Source of the DNA: Actinomycetota bacterium
Lineage (GTDB): Bacteria; Actinomycetota; Actinomycetes; Actinomycetales; Microbacteriaceae
Direction of reading: 5' to 3'
DNA length: 64,000 nucleotides
Assembly: GCA_020161315.1 (NCBI GenBank)
Contig: JAIUOH010000005.1
Location: 1 to 64,000, forward strand
The translations under genes were made by a program, and so were the position numbers. The notes under the pieces are model-generated. The model did not search any database. It worked only from the letters and a program-made list of their open reading frames with translations, and was not told the origin of the DNA. Every line of letters starts with the position of its first letter. Position 1 is the stretch's first letter. Shown here piece by piece: positions 1 to 8,533 of this stretch.

Positions 1-8
1 TTAGCCAC
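1..8 (-). CDS. infB: translation initiation factor IF-2, first codons only
   Basis: Only GTG GCT AA is inside the window, read on the minus strand from base 8. It is preceded by a Shine-Dalgarno AGGAG (bases 13-17) and lies 73 bases after the end of ylxR, which is where infB sits in actinobacteria. IF-2 proteins of this group commonly begin with M-A-K/N. The call rests on position, the ribosome binding site and these two codons; the rest of the gene lies outside the window. Confidence 0.7.
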
Positions 9-12
9 TTTT

Positions 13-39
13 CTCCTGTCTGGGTTCACGCCAGACAGG
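13..39 (-). promoter_or_regulatory. hairpin overlapping the infB ribosome binding site
   Basis: Bases 15-23 and 31-39 form a perfect 9-bp stem (CCTGTCTGG / CCAGACAGG) with a 7-base loop. The infB Shine-Dalgarno (13-17 on the minus strand) overlaps the inner end of the stem, so folding would partly hide it. A role in translational control is an inference. Confidence 0.4.
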
Positions 40-81
40 CGAGAACCAAATTAGCGGACGGGTCTCATCGTGAGCCGCTCA

Positions 82-339
82 TTAGTTGTCCATGAGTGTT
101 TCTAGCCTGTTCTCTAAAGGGCTGGTGTCGAGCGAACCCGACACTTTCAGCGCACGCGCGAATGAGCCGCGCGACACTGCTTGTTTCAAACATCCGGCGG
201 TGGGGTGAATCCACGCGCCTCGCCCGGGCAGTACCGCGCGCTCGTCGGCAAGAAGCCGACCCTCGCGAGTCACCACTCGAAGCAGTACGTCTCGTGTCGC
301 GCGCTGGCGGCAGGCGACGCATGTCCGAAGCGAATCCAT
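82..339 (-). CDS. ylxR: YlxR-family RNA-binding protein
   Basis: This 85-aa basic protein has the N-terminal R-T-C-V-A-C-R pattern, then G-R-G-A-W-I-H and a C-terminal F-A-R-A, all typical of the YlxR (DUF448, COG2740) family. Family members are small nucleic-acid-binding proteins; some have been linked to ribosome or RNase P function. The gene is usually between nusA and infB. Here infB follows as expected, but nusA is about 7 kb away, with the glutamate uptake genes in between. It starts 92 bases after gluD on the same strand, so read-through from that operon is possible. Confidence 0.9.
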   Translation of the reverse strand: MDSLRTCVACRQRATRDVLLRVVTREGRLLADERAVLPGRGAWIHPTAGCLKQAVSRGSFARALKVSGSLDTSPLENRLETLMDN

Positions 340-431
340 CCTACCAGCTTCTCACACTCCCCGCTGGGTGCGTGTGTCGGCGAAGCATCGCCCGCGTCTC
401 GTGCCCGCAGTAATGCGCAGTGCGTGATGCG

Positions 432-1262
432 CTATGCGCGCTTCGCGGCGACCGCGCGCGCCGCGCGCCGACCGAGCCACGACACCAGCAGGTTGATCGC
501 CAGGTAGATCACCGCACCCACGAGCCAGAACGTGAACATGTAGTAGTTGCCGAAGAACGTCGCGAGGTTCTTCACGGTTCTCAGCAGCTCGTAGTAGCCA
601 ACGATGTAGCCGAGGGAGGTGTCTTTGAGCAGCACCACGAGCTGCGCCATGATGATCGGCAGCATCTGCGTGAAAGCCTGCGGCAACTCAATGAGCAGAC
701 GTGTGCGGGTCGGAGTGAGCCCGATCGAGAGCCCTGCCTCTCGCTGCCCCTTGTTGAGCGAGAGAATGCCCGCGCGAAGCGCCTCGCCGAGAATCGCTCC
801 GTTGTAAACGATCAGCGCGATGACGACCGCGATGAAGGCGCCGGTCGAAGCCACCAGCAGAATGAAGAGCATCATGAGCAGCACGGGCATGCCACGGAAG
901 AACTCGAGCACGATGGCGACCGGCACTCGGATCAGCTTGCTCGAGGCGAGCCTGCCGAACGCGAACAAGACGGCGAGCACCAGCGCGCCGACCATGCCGA
1001 CCGCTGCTGCGCCGAGCGTCGCGCCGACGCCCTTCGCCATTTGTGTCCATACTTGCGGTTCGGCAAGCGGCGTCCAGCGAGTCGGATCCAGAATCGGGGG
1101 TGTTTCTGCACCGTTCGCCGCCACCTGCGGAATCGCGAGGCGATAGATGACCCAGCCGAGCAACGCGGCGATTGCGAGCACGCCGACCACGGAGATCACT
1201 CGCGACCGGGCGCGGGCCTTGGGCCCTGGAGCGTCGTAGAGCACACTGGCTTGAGCAGTCAT
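432..1262 (-). CDS. gluD: glutamate ABC transporter permease GluD
   Basis: A 276-aa polar amino-acid permease of the HisMQ type: a first membrane segment near residues 25-45, an insert facing outside, four to five further segments, and the EAA loop (GEALRAGILSLNKGQREAG) that docks on the ATPase. The chosen ATG overlaps the gluC stop as ATGA. With GluA (ATPase), GluB (binding lipoprotein) and GluC it forms an inner-membrane importer for glutamate or a related amino acid. Substrate is inferred from similarity of the whole operon to corynebacterial gluABCD. Confidence 0.88.
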   Translation of the reverse strand: MTAQASVLYDAPGPKARARSRVISVVGVLAIAALLGWVIYRLAIPQVAANGAETPPILDPTRWTPLAEPQVWTQMAKGVGATLGAAAVGMVGALVLAVLFAFGRLASSKLIRVPVAIVLEFFRGMPVLLMMLFILLVASTGAFIAVVIALIVYNGAILGEALRAGILSLNKGQREAGLSIGLTPTRTRLLIELPQAFTQMLPIIMAQLVVLLKDTSLGYIVGYYELLRTVKNLATFFGNYYMFTFWLVGAVIYLAINLLVSWLGRRAARAVAAKRA

Positions 1263-1909
1263 CGCGCGACCCTCACCTTCTTCTCGATCTGCCCGGCGAT
1301 CAAGCCGAGTGGAACGGTGATCAACAGGTAGAAGCATGCGACTCCGACGAGAATCGCGATCACGGCATTGCCGTTGTTGTTCGCCAGCTTCTGCGCGGTG
1401 GCGAAGAGTTCGACGACAAAGAATCCGCCGGCTACCGAGGTGTTCTTCGTCAGCGCGATGAACACATTGATGAGCGGTGGAACCACCATCCGCAGCGCCT
1501 GTGGCAGCACGATGAGGGTGAGCGTTTGACCGAAGCCCAGGCCGATCGAGCGCGCCGCTTCGGCCTGTCCGACCGGCACACCGTTGATGCCGCTTCGCAG
1601 CGCCTCAGCCACGAACGGCGAGGTGTACAGCGCGAGGGCCACCACCGCGAGCACCTCGTATGGCGGCAGCTTGGGGTTGATCAGCGGCAGCACAAAGACC
1701 ATGAACAAGAAGATGAGCGTCAGCGGCACGTTGCGAAAGAGCTCGGTGTACGCGGTCGCGAAGGCTCGCAGCGAGGCGACCGGCGAGATGCGCATGGTCG
1801 CGATCAGCAACCCGAGCACCATCGCGCCGAGTCCGCCGAACACGAGCATTCGAAGTGTCATGAGAAATCCGGCGAGAATCGAATCTGCGTTCTCGATCAG
1901 CACGTTCAT
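1259..1909 (-). CDS. gluC: glutamate ABC transporter permease GluC
   Basis: A 216-aa permease of the polar amino-acid family with an N-terminal membrane segment at about residues 13-33, the TELFRNVPL motif seen after the first segments in this family, and an EAA loop (AEALRSGINGVPVGQAEAA). It pairs with GluD as the membrane heterodimer. It lies 91 bases after gluB and overlaps gluD by four bases, consistent with one operon. Confidence 0.9.
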   Translation of the reverse strand: MNVLIENADSILAGFLMTLRMLVFGGLGAMVLGLLIATMRISPVASLRAFATAYTELFRNVPLTLIFLFMVFVLPLINPKLPPYEVLAVVALALYTSPFVAEALRSGINGVPVGQAEAARSIGLGFGQTLTLIVLPQALRMVVPPLINVFIALTKNTSVAGGFFVVELFATAQKLANNNGNAVIAILVGVACFYLLITVPLGLIAGQIEKKVRVAR

Positions 1910-2000
1910 TGCGCGTTCGCTCCCTTCAGTTGTTCAGTGGGTGAGTGTGCGGGGCGAGGATCGGGTGGCCGGGAGGCCACCCGATCCCGATCCCTTTTGC

Positions 2001-2867
2001 CTAGTAGCGGTCTACCTTGGGCGGCGTCGGGGTCGACAGCACCTTGCCTGCTGTGCTCTCCCATGCCTTCGCCCAGCTGCCGTCTTCGAACGACTTCTCG
2101 AGTGTGTCGTTGATGAAGTTGCGGAAGTCGGTGTCGTCCTTCTTCAGTCCGATGCCGTAAGGCTCCTCGGTGAAGGAGTTGTCGACAACCTCGAATTCGC
2201 CGGGGTTCTGATCCGAGAGACCGGCGAGAATCACGTTGTCAGTCGACACCGCGACCACCTCGCCCTGGCGCAGCGGCGTCAGGCAGTTCGAGTAAGTGTC
2301 GGTCTCGATGACCTCAACGCCCGCGTCTTTCAGGTTCTGCGCCGAGGTTGAGCCGGTGACCGAGCAGACCTTCTTGCCCTTCACATCATCGATGCCCTTG
2401 ATACCGTCGGGGTTGCCCGAAAGCACGAGCAGATCCTGGCCGGCCACGTAGTACGGGCCCGCAAACGAGACGACCTCTTTGCGCTTGTCGTTGATCGTGT
2501 ACGTTGCAACGACAATGTCGACCTCGCCGTTCTCGATGAACGGCTCGCGGTTCGCCGAGACTGCCTCGACCCACTCGATGTTGTCAGGCGAGATGCCGAG
2601 CTCGCCCGCGATGATCTTTGCGACCTCAACGTCGAAGCCCTCGGGCTTTCCGTCAAGCCCCATCAGCCCGAACAGCGGCTGATCAAACTTCGTGCCGACC
2701 GTGATCTTGCCTGCGTCATGCAGCTTCGCCATGGTCGTGCCTGCTTCGAACGTGACGTCTTCCTTGACGGTGGGTTCTTCCGGAGCAGCACCACCGCCCG
2801 AACAACCGGCAAGCACCAGGGCGCCCGCGGCCGCAATAGCTGCTGCGTATTTCGTGAATCGCATCAT
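2001..2867 (-). CDS. gluB: glutamate-binding lipoprotein GluB
   Basis: A type 3 periplasmic-type binding protein of about 288 aa with a lipoprotein signal (membrane stretch followed by L-A-G-C), anchored outside the membrane. The family signature (KPEGFDVEVAKIIAGELGI) and the conserved EPFIENGEVDIVVATYTI region are clear. Two ATG codons stand in tandem (2867 and 2864); the second has better spacing from the AGG of the ribosome binding site. It delivers substrate to GluCD. Confidence 0.92.
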   Translation of the reverse strand: MMRFTKYAAAIAAAGALVLAGCSGGGAAPEEPTVKEDVTFEAGTTMAKLHDAGKITVGTKFDQPLFGLMGLDGKPEGFDVEVAKIIAGELGISPDNIEWVEAVSANREPFIENGEVDIVVATYTINDKRKEVVSFAGPYYVAGQDLLVLSGNPDGIKGIDDVKGKKVCSVTGSTSAQNLKDAGVEVIETDTYSNCLTPLRQGEVVAVSTDNVILAGLSDQNPGEFEVVDNSFTEEPYGIGLKKDDTDFRNFINDTLEKSFEDGSWAKAWESTAGKVLSTPTPPKVDRY

Positions 2868-2958
2868 TTCCTGCTTCCTTTTCGGTGAAGCCGATGAACT
2901 CGGCCCCGCTGTTTCCGCTTCGCGGTTTGGTACGGGCCGCTGATGCGACCCGAGTCTG

Positions 2959-3771
2959 TCAGTGCCCCAGAATCTTCGAAAGAAAGTCCTGCGCTCTCGA
3001 AGTCTGCGGGTCGGTGAAGAACTGCTCGGGGGTTGCCTCTTCAACGATCTGGCCGTCTGCCATGAACAGAATGCGATCGGCAGCGCGCCGCGCAAAGCCC
3101 ATCTCGTGGGTCACCGTCACCATGGTCATGCCGTCATTCGCGAGGCCGATCATGGTGTCGAGCACCTCGTTGATCATCTCGGGGTCGAGAGCCGAGGTGG
3201 GCTCATCGAGAAGAATCAGTTTCGGCTGCATCGCGAGCGATCTGGCAATCGCTGCACGCTGCTGCTGGCCGCCCGAGAGTTGGGCCGGCAACTTCTTGGC
3301 CTGGTTGGCGATGCCGACCCGCTCGAGCAGCGACATGGCGCGCTCCTCTGCCTCTTTCTTGCCGAGACCACGCACCTTGATCGGGCCCAGCGTCACGTTC
3401 TCGAGAATCGTCTTGTGCGCGAAGAGGTTGAACGATTGAAACACCATACCCACGTCTGCACGCAGGTGCGCGAGGTCCTTGCCCTCCTCAGGCAGCGCGA
3501 CCCCGTCGATGGTGATGGTGCCCGAGTCGATCGTCTCCAGGCGGTTGATTGCACGGCACAGCGTCGACTTGCCCGAACCCGAGGGGCCCAGAACCACGAC
3601 CACCTCACCGCGGCCGACAGTCGTGTTGATGTCGTTGAGCACGTGCAAATCGCCATAGTGCTTGTTCACACCTGAGACAACCACGAGTGGATCGCGGTCG
3701 TTGCCGTGCACCCGAATCGCGGTGGTATTGCCCACGCGCTCAGCAGCGTGGTCTGCGGGCGATGCGCTCAT
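2959..3771 (-). CDS. gluA: glutamate ABC transporter ATP-binding protein GluA
   Basis: A 270-aa ABC ATPase with Walker A GPSGSGKST, Q-loop in FQSFNLF, signature LSGGQQQR and Walker B LILLDEPTSAL followed by the switch histidine in VTHEMGFA. This pattern is that of the polar amino-acid (GlnQ/HisP/GluA) group. The N-terminal extension of roughly 25 residues before the ABC domain is longer than usual; the ATG at 3771 was chosen because a GAGGAAG sequence precedes it. First gene of the gluABCD operon. Confidence 0.92.
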   Translation of the reverse strand: MSASPADHAAERVGNTTAIRVHGNDRDPLVVVSGVNKHYGDLHVLNDINTTVGRGEVVVVLGPSGSGKSTLCRAINRLETIDSGTITIDGVALPEEGKDLAHLRADVGMVFQSFNLFAHKTILENVTLGPIKVRGLGKKEAEERAMSLLERVGIANQAKKLPAQLSGGQQQRAAIARSLAMQPKLILLDEPTSALDPEMINEVLDTMIGLANDGMTMVTVTHEMGFARRAADRILFMADGQIVEEATPEQFFTDPQTSRAQDFLSKILGH

Positions 3772-3937
3772 ATTGGCTTCCTCATGCTTCGTTGCCTCAC
3801 GAAGAATGAACGGAGACCCGAGAGCGGGGCGCCTAAGTCGCATTCTTCGTTGAATAGTTCGGACGACTGAGTCCAACGCTAGGCAGGTACGAGCGCAATC
3901 TCACGCCCCTTGAGGGTTTCTTGAGATTGTGCCAGGA

Positions 3938-4924
3938 TCAGCGCTTCGTATCGACGTAGTAGTCTGCGGCGCCCGGGTGGAGCTCGATGGGGTCGGTAAA
4001 AATCGCTTGCCGTCGATCGAGCAGTGCGGCAGCCGGAACCTGTTGCGCCAGTTCGGTTCGCGAGGCGAAGAGCGCCTCGGTCACCGACCGCACCAGCCCC
4101 GTTGGCGCGTTCTCGGCGACGACGAGATAGTTCGGCACCGTCATTGTGACCGTCGGCGTCTCCCATCCGTAGGAGCCGAGCGGAAACTCTGAGACTCGGT
4201 AGGCGCCGCTGTGCTCGCGGTTGAGCTGCTCGACGGTCTCAGCCTCGATTGGCAGCAGCCTGATCGGGGTGTCGGCAGACAGTTTCTCGAGGCCCGGGGT
4301 CGGCACCCCGCCAACCCAGAAGAACGCGTCGATCTGCCCGCTGCGCAGCGCCTCGATCGAAGCGTCAGGCCCGAGCCCGGCGTTCGAAACCGCACCCGCG
4401 TCGACTCTCGCCGCCTCAAGCACTCGCATCGCGACGAGATTCACGCCCGAGTTCTTCGCACCCAACGAGACCTTCCTGCCCACGAGATCGGTGAGATCCT
4501 CGATGTCAGAATCTCGCCGCACCACCACGTGCACATATTCGTCGTAGAGCCTCGCAATCGCACGAAGCGGCACCACGCGCTCGAAGGTGCCACTGCCCTC
4601 GACCGCGCTCGCCGCCGCATCGCTCTGCGCGAATCCGAGCATCGCCTCACCCGCGCCAATACGCAGCAGGTTATCGATTGAGCCCGCAGTTTCTGCCACG
4701 ACGAACTGCTCGTCAAGATCGTGCGAAAGCACCTCGGCAAGATGCTTTCCGTACTGGTAATACACGCCTGTCGTGCCACCGCCGGCGATCACGATCGGCT
4801 CGGCTGGCGAGCTCTCGGGCGTTGGATCGCACGCACCCAGCCCAAGCATCACCGCGGTAGCGAGCACCGCCCCGGCCACCGGACGCAGAATGCGCTTACC
4901 CACAGAAACTCGCCGCGACCTCAC
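3938..4924 (-). CDS. TAXI-family solute-binding lipoprotein, probable sensor partner of the upstream two-component system
   Basis: A 328-aa protein with a lipobox (G-L-G-A-C near residue 32) followed by the start of the TAXI fold (IVIAGGGTTGVYYQYGKHLA). TAXI proteins normally feed TRAP transporters, but no TRAP membrane subunit is present. Its GTG start overlaps the kinase stop (GTGA), so it is translationally coupled to the kinase. I infer that it binds a ligand outside the cell and signals to that kinase, controlling the glu operon that follows. A uptake role with distant TRAP subunits is the alternative. Confidence 0.82.
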   Translation of the reverse strand: MRSRRVSVGKRILRPVAGAVLATAVMLGLGACDPTPESSPAEPIVIAGGGTTGVYYQYGKHLAEVLSHDLDEQFVVAETAGSIDNLLRIGAGEAMLGFAQSDAAASAVEGSGTFERVVPLRAIARLYDEYVHVVVRRDSDIEDLTDLVGRKVSLGAKNSGVNLVAMRVLEAARVDAGAVSNAGLGPDASIEALRSGQIDAFFWVGGVPTPGLEKLSADTPIRLLPIEAETVEQLNREHSGAYRVSEFPLGSYGWETPTVTMTVPNYLVVAENAPTGLVRSVTEALFASRTELAQQVPAAALLDRRQAIFTDPIELHPGAADYYVDTKR

Positions 4925-6297
4925 GACGCCACCGCCTTCGCAAACCGAAACGTCACCGTGAGCCCGCCGCTCGGCGGAGCCGAAACACGCAGTTGCCCGC
5001 CGACCGAGGCCAGCAGGTCGCTCGCAATCGCAAGACCAAGCCCCGAGCCGGGTTTCTGATCGCTGCCCGCGCCGCGCCAGAATCGGTCGGTCGCCCGCTC
5101 GAGATCGGCGGCGTCGATGCCGGGGCCGTGATCCCGCACCAGAATCTCGCTGTGTTCGGCACTGTCTTCGGTCGACACCTCGATCTTGCTGCTCGGTGGC
5201 GCGTATTTCAGCGCATTGTCGATCACGGCGTCGAATGCGCTCTCGACGATGATCGCGTCGGTGAGGGTCGGCAAGCTCTGCTCAAGACGCAACTCGAAGC
5301 GCACGCGATCCTGCGCCGCCACCTGCTGCCAAGCATCGATTCTGCGCGCCACGAGCTCTGACAGGTCGACTGAGGTGAGCACCGAGGTGCCGCCCCCGCC
5401 GCGGGCAAGACCGAGCAACGCGTCAAGAATCTGCGTCATTCTGCGGCCCTCATCACGGGTTGCCTCGATGTCGCTCTCCCACTCTTCATCGAGGCCGGTC
5501 GCAAGCGACTCGACGCGAAGCAGCAGCGCGTTCAGCGGGTTGCGAAGCTCGTGCGAAGCGGTCAGGGCGAACTCCTGCTGCCTCGATACCACACGCTCGA
5601 TTTCTTCGGCCATGCGGTTGAACAGGGCGATCATGCGTCGAAGCTCTGGCGGGCCGGTGTCGTCGGCGATCCTCGCCTCCATATGCCCTTGCTCGATCGC
5701 CTCCATCGCTTCGTCGACGCGACGAACCGGCTGCAGCACCCAACTCGCGAGGCGGTTCACGACCAGCAGGCCGATCGCGATGGCGAGCGCAGAAGCGCCT
5801 GCGAGCAGCACCCACTGCCTCGTGATCGTATCTCGCGGGGCATCCATGCTCGTCGACAGCATCACCGCGCCGATCACGTCACCGTCGTCGAACACCGGCT
5901 CGACCATCACCGCCTCGGTGAACAGCCACGGCAGCACCGCCTGCGGCGTCTCGCCACGGCGGCCCGAAAGCGCGAGCAACACCTTGTCAGTTGCGGCCTC
6001 ATCGAGCACGTTCGAGTCGAGCCCGCGCGACACCCACGGGGTGCCCGAGCGATCGACGACCGCCAAACGCGCCCCGTAGAGCTCGTGATATCGATCTATC
6101 TCGCCCTCGATCACCGTGGCATTGCCCGACCGGAGCGCCTGTCTCGCGCTGGTGACGAAGTAGCCGAGATCGCCGAGGCGTTCGGCATAGAACTCCTGCT
6201 GCACGCTTCGCGCGGCGCTCCAGGCGTAGGCTCCGCCGAGCGCAAGCAACACCCCTACGAGGGGCACTAAGAAGACAACGATGAGGCGTGTGCGCAT
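4921..6297 (-). CDS. sensor histidine kinase (TctE/OmpR-class)
   Basis: A 458-aa membrane kinase. Membrane segments at about residues 5-25 and 162-180 enclose an extracytoplasmic domain; a HAMP region follows (about 181-235), then the H-box (TASHELRNPLNAL, His249), N-box (DNALKYA) and G boxes (DHGPGID, GSGLGLAI). It starts four bases after the response regulator gene and overlaps the TAXI lipoprotein gene, giving a regulator-kinase-binding protein unit just upstream of gluABCD. Confidence 0.92.
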   Translation of the reverse strand: MRTRLIVVFLVPLVGVLLALGGAYAWSAARSVQQEFYAERLGDLGYFVTSARQALRSGNATVIEGEIDRYHELYGARLAVVDRSGTPWVSRGLDSNVLDEAATDKVLLALSGRRGETPQAVLPWLFTEAVMVEPVFDDGDVIGAVMLSTSMDAPRDTITRQWVLLAGASALAIAIGLLVVNRLASWVLQPVRRVDEAMEAIEQGHMEARIADDTGPPELRRMIALFNRMAEEIERVVSRQQEFALTASHELRNPLNALLLRVESLATGLDEEWESDIEATRDEGRRMTQILDALLGLARGGGGTSVLTSVDLSELVARRIDAWQQVAAQDRVRFELRLEQSLPTLTDAIIVESAFDAVIDNALKYAPPSSKIEVSTEDSAEHSEILVRDHGPGIDAADLERATDRFWRGAGSDQKPGSGLGLAIASDLLASVGGQLRVSAPPSGGLTVTFRFAKAVAS

Positions 6298-6301
6298 AGT
6301 T

Positions 6302-6967
6302 TCAGGAGACCGCTATTCGATATCCCACGCCGCGAACCGTCTCGATGAGTTCGCCGCGACCGGTTTTGCGCCTGATAGATCCCACGTGCACTTCAAGCGA
6401 TCGACTGAATGCATGCCACTCGGTGTTCCACACCTCTTGAATCAGGCGCTCTCTCGGCACCACGACGCCGGGGTAGCGAGCGAGCACCGCGACAATGTCG
6501 AACTCTTTTCGTGTGAGTTCGACAGGTTGACCGTCGACCGTCACCTGCCTCGTCACCAGGTCAATCTGCACTCCCTGCGCCTCGAACTCGGGCTGTGGTT
6601 CGGTGGGCAACGACCTGGCTCGCCGCGTCACCGCCTCGATGCGCGCGAGCAGCTCGCGCACATCGTACGGTTTCACCACGAAGTCATCGGCGCCGGCGCG
6701 CAGCCCCTTGATGCGATCTTGCACGTGGCTACGGGCCGTTGCGATGATAATGGGCACTCCGGTCTGTGCGCGGATTCTGCGGCAGAGATCGATGCCATCG
6801 ATGTCGGGAAGCCCGAGGTCGAGCAGCACCACCTCAGTCTCTGAACCGAGCGACGCGAACGCCGCCGCACCATTCGCCGCCACCTGAGTGCCGTAGCCAC
6901 GCTTGCGCAAGAACACGCTCAGTGCTTCTGACACGCGGTCATCGTCTTCGACAATCAGAATCTTCAT
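6302..6967 (-). CDS. OmpR-family response regulator
   Basis: A 221-aa regulator: receiver domain with the acidic pocket (VEDDD), phospho-acceptor Asp50 in LLDLGLPD, the conserved Thr/Lys region, and a C-terminal winged helix (LTRKEFDIVAVLARYPG ... VHVGSIRRKTG ... VRGVGYRIA). It is the first gene of a unit with the downstream kinase and TAXI lipoprotein. Likely target by context is gluABCD; no operator was identified. Confidence 0.93.
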   Translation of the reverse strand: MKILIVEDDDRVSEALSVFLRKRGYGTQVAANGAAAFASLGSETEVVLLDLGLPDIDGIDLCRRIRAQTGVPIIIATARSHVQDRIKGLRAGADDFVVKPYDVRELLARIEAVTRRARSLPTEPQPEFEAQGVQIDLVTRQVTVDGQPVELTRKEFDIVAVLARYPGVVVPRERLIQEVWNTEWHAFSRSLEVHVGSIRRKTGRGELIETVRGVGYRIAVS

Positions 6968-7380
6968 CGGAATCTCCGCGAACCCCTATGCATGGCCGGG
7001 CTCAGTTTGCGGTGCGGCTGTGCCCTCAAGGTACCAGACCCGCCGGCATCGGTCTCGACACTGCTCATACCAACCCTTGCTCGTTACTTCTTCGTACACT
7101 GCTCCATCACAAACCAATCGAGATTGCGGCTTTTGCGCAATGGGGTTGAGCAAAATTTGAGGGAGCTGGCCGGGGTAGTGTGCTGGGCCGACTGGGCTGC
7201 GGCGCTAGGGGACCGGCCGGCAAGGACGTGCGGCCGCTCCAGCGCTTAAGGCACAAGAAGGCGCCAAAAGCACAAAGATCCCGCCGATCCTTGTGCCTTT
7301 ATCGCTGATTGATGCTTCTAGCGCTGTTGCAGATCTGGGTATTTCGGATCCGCGTGCTCAGTAGGTGCTCCCAAAACGCG
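6968..7380. other. intergenic region upstream of the response regulator
   Basis: About 410 bases between the response regulator start and the nusA terminator. I see no convincing gene. It holds a 10-bp inverted repeat (AAGGCACAAG at 7248-7257, CTTGTGCCTT at 7290-7299) with a 32-base loop. The promoter of the response regulator/kinase unit must lie in this stretch, but no clear -35/-10 pair stands out. Confidence 0.6.
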
Positions 7381-7418
7381 AGCGGGCGGCCCCCTCAACG
7401 AAGAAGGGACCGCCCGCT
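7381..7418 (-). terminator. rho-independent terminator of nusA
   Basis: A 13-bp GC-rich stem (7381-7393 with 7406-7418, one G-U type mismatch) with a 12-base loop. On the minus strand it is followed by CGCGTTTT. It lies downstream of nusA and would separate nusA from everything that follows. Confidence 0.75.
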
Positions 7419-7430
7419 GTTACGAGTCAC

Positions 7431-7466
7431 TCAGACTCAATCATTCATGATCGAGTCTGGCTGAAT
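7431..7466. repeat. second copy of the nusA 3' end
   Basis: These 36 bases repeat 7532-7567, which contains the nusA stop codon and last codons, with two mismatches and an offset of 101 bases. The copy is non-coding as it stands. Confidence 0.85.
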
Positions 7467-7516
7467 GCTCTGCTCTTGAGACGTTCACTGTCGCCGCAGT
7501 AGCGGCTCCATCGAAC

Positions 7517-7581
7517 GCGCAAAAATTGATATCAGACTCAATCATTCATGATTGAGTCTGGCTGGATATCAATTTTTGCGC
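7517..7581. repeat. nested palindrome spanning the nusA stop codon
   Basis: Outer arms 7517-7533 and 7565-7581 are a perfect 17-bp inverted repeat. Inside it 7533-7544 and 7549-7560 form a second perfect 12-bp stem around the loop TTCA. The nusA stop (7538-7540) lies in the inner stem, so the last dozen codons of nusA form one arm of the structure and the non-coding DNA after it the other. Confidence 0.85.
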
Positions 7582-8533
7582 CCGTCAGCTTTGCTGCAAG
7601 GCGAGCGTTCTGGCCTTCCTTGCCGATCGCAAGCGAAAGCTGGAAGTCGGGTACGAGCGCGCGCACCTGCTTCAGCTGCTCGTTGAGCATGAACACGTCG
7701 GTGACCTTCGACGGCGAGAGCGCATTTGCCACAAACTTCGGCAGTTCGGGCGAGTAGTCGACGATGTCGATCTTCTCTTCGCCCAGCTCGCTCATGACGG
7801 CGCGCACACGGCGCCCCATCTCGCCGATGCAGGTACCCTTTGCGTTGATGCCGGGCTGGGTTGCGCGCACTGCGACCTTGGTGCGATGACCGGCTTCACG
7901 CGCGAGCGAAACGATCTCGACGATTCCGGCCGAAAGCTCTGGAACTTCAAGCTCGAAGAGTCGGCGCACGAGACCCGGGTGGGTGCGCGACACAACGATC
8001 TGAGGGCCCTTCAGACCCTTCGACACGCTCGTCACGTACACGCGCAGACGTGTGCCGTGCTTGTATTCTTCGCCGGGAACCTGCTCCTCGGGAGGCATGA
8101 TCGCCTCGAGGTCGCCGAGGTCGATGTGCACCATGCGCGGGTTCGGGCCCTGCTGCACGATGCCAGAGACGATGTGGCCTTCTTTGTCTTTGAATTGGCC
8201 GAGCACCTGGTCGTCGCCGAGGTCGCGCAGACGCTGGTTGATGACCTGTTTCGCGGCGTTCGCGCCGATACGGCCGAACTCCTCGGTATCGGCAAGTGCT
8301 TCGCCGATCACTTCGCCGGCGTCATTCAGCTCGGGCACGAGCACGCTGATGGCGCCGGTCTTGCGGTCGAGCGTCACTCGAACCTCATCGTCAGAGGGCT
8401 CGGCGTGGCCGATGTTCACCTCGTGCTTGATGTACGCAGTATGGATGGCCTGCTCGATGATGCTGGCAAGTTCCTCGAACGGAATCTCGCGCTCGCGCTC
8501 AAGTCCGCGCAGCATGGCGAGGTCGATCTTCAC
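7538..8533 (-). CDS. nusA: transcription termination/antitermination factor NusA
   Basis: A 331-aa NusA with the N-terminal RNA polymerase-binding domain (ELASIIEQAIHTAY), the central S1 domain (GHIVSGIVQQG), and two KH domains containing the GTCIGEMGRRVRAV and LAIGKEGQNARLAAKL loops. Length matches actinobacterial NusA without C-terminal acidic repeats. The last residues end in an Ile-Met-Asn-Asp within a palindrome. Unusually, rimP is not upstream and ylxR-infB is not downstream; nusA has its own terminator. Confidence 0.96.
   Translation of the reverse strand: MKIDLAMLRGLEREREIPFEELASIIEQAIHTAYIKHEVNIGHAEPSDDEVRVTLDRKTGAISVLVPELNDAGEVIGEALADTEEFGRIGANAAKQVINQRLRDLGDDQVLGQFKDKEGHIVSGIVQQGPNPRMVHIDLGDLEAIMPPEEQVPGEEYKHGTRLRVYVTSVSKGLKGPQIVVSRTHPGLVRRLFELEVPELSAGIVEIVSLAREAGHRTKVAVRATQPGINAKGTCIGEMGRRVRAVMSELGEEKIDIVDYSPELPKFVANALSPSKVTDVFMLNEQLKQVRALVPDFQLSLAIGKEGQNARLAAKLTGAKIDIQPDSIMND

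Noticed and set aside
3938-4924. TRAP transporter operon
   Set aside because: Only the binding protein is present; there are no DctQ/DctM-like membrane subunits nearby.
6968-7249. Short frames upstream of the response regulator
   Set aside because: Ser/Arg-rich products without ribosome binding sites or family features; treated as intergenic.
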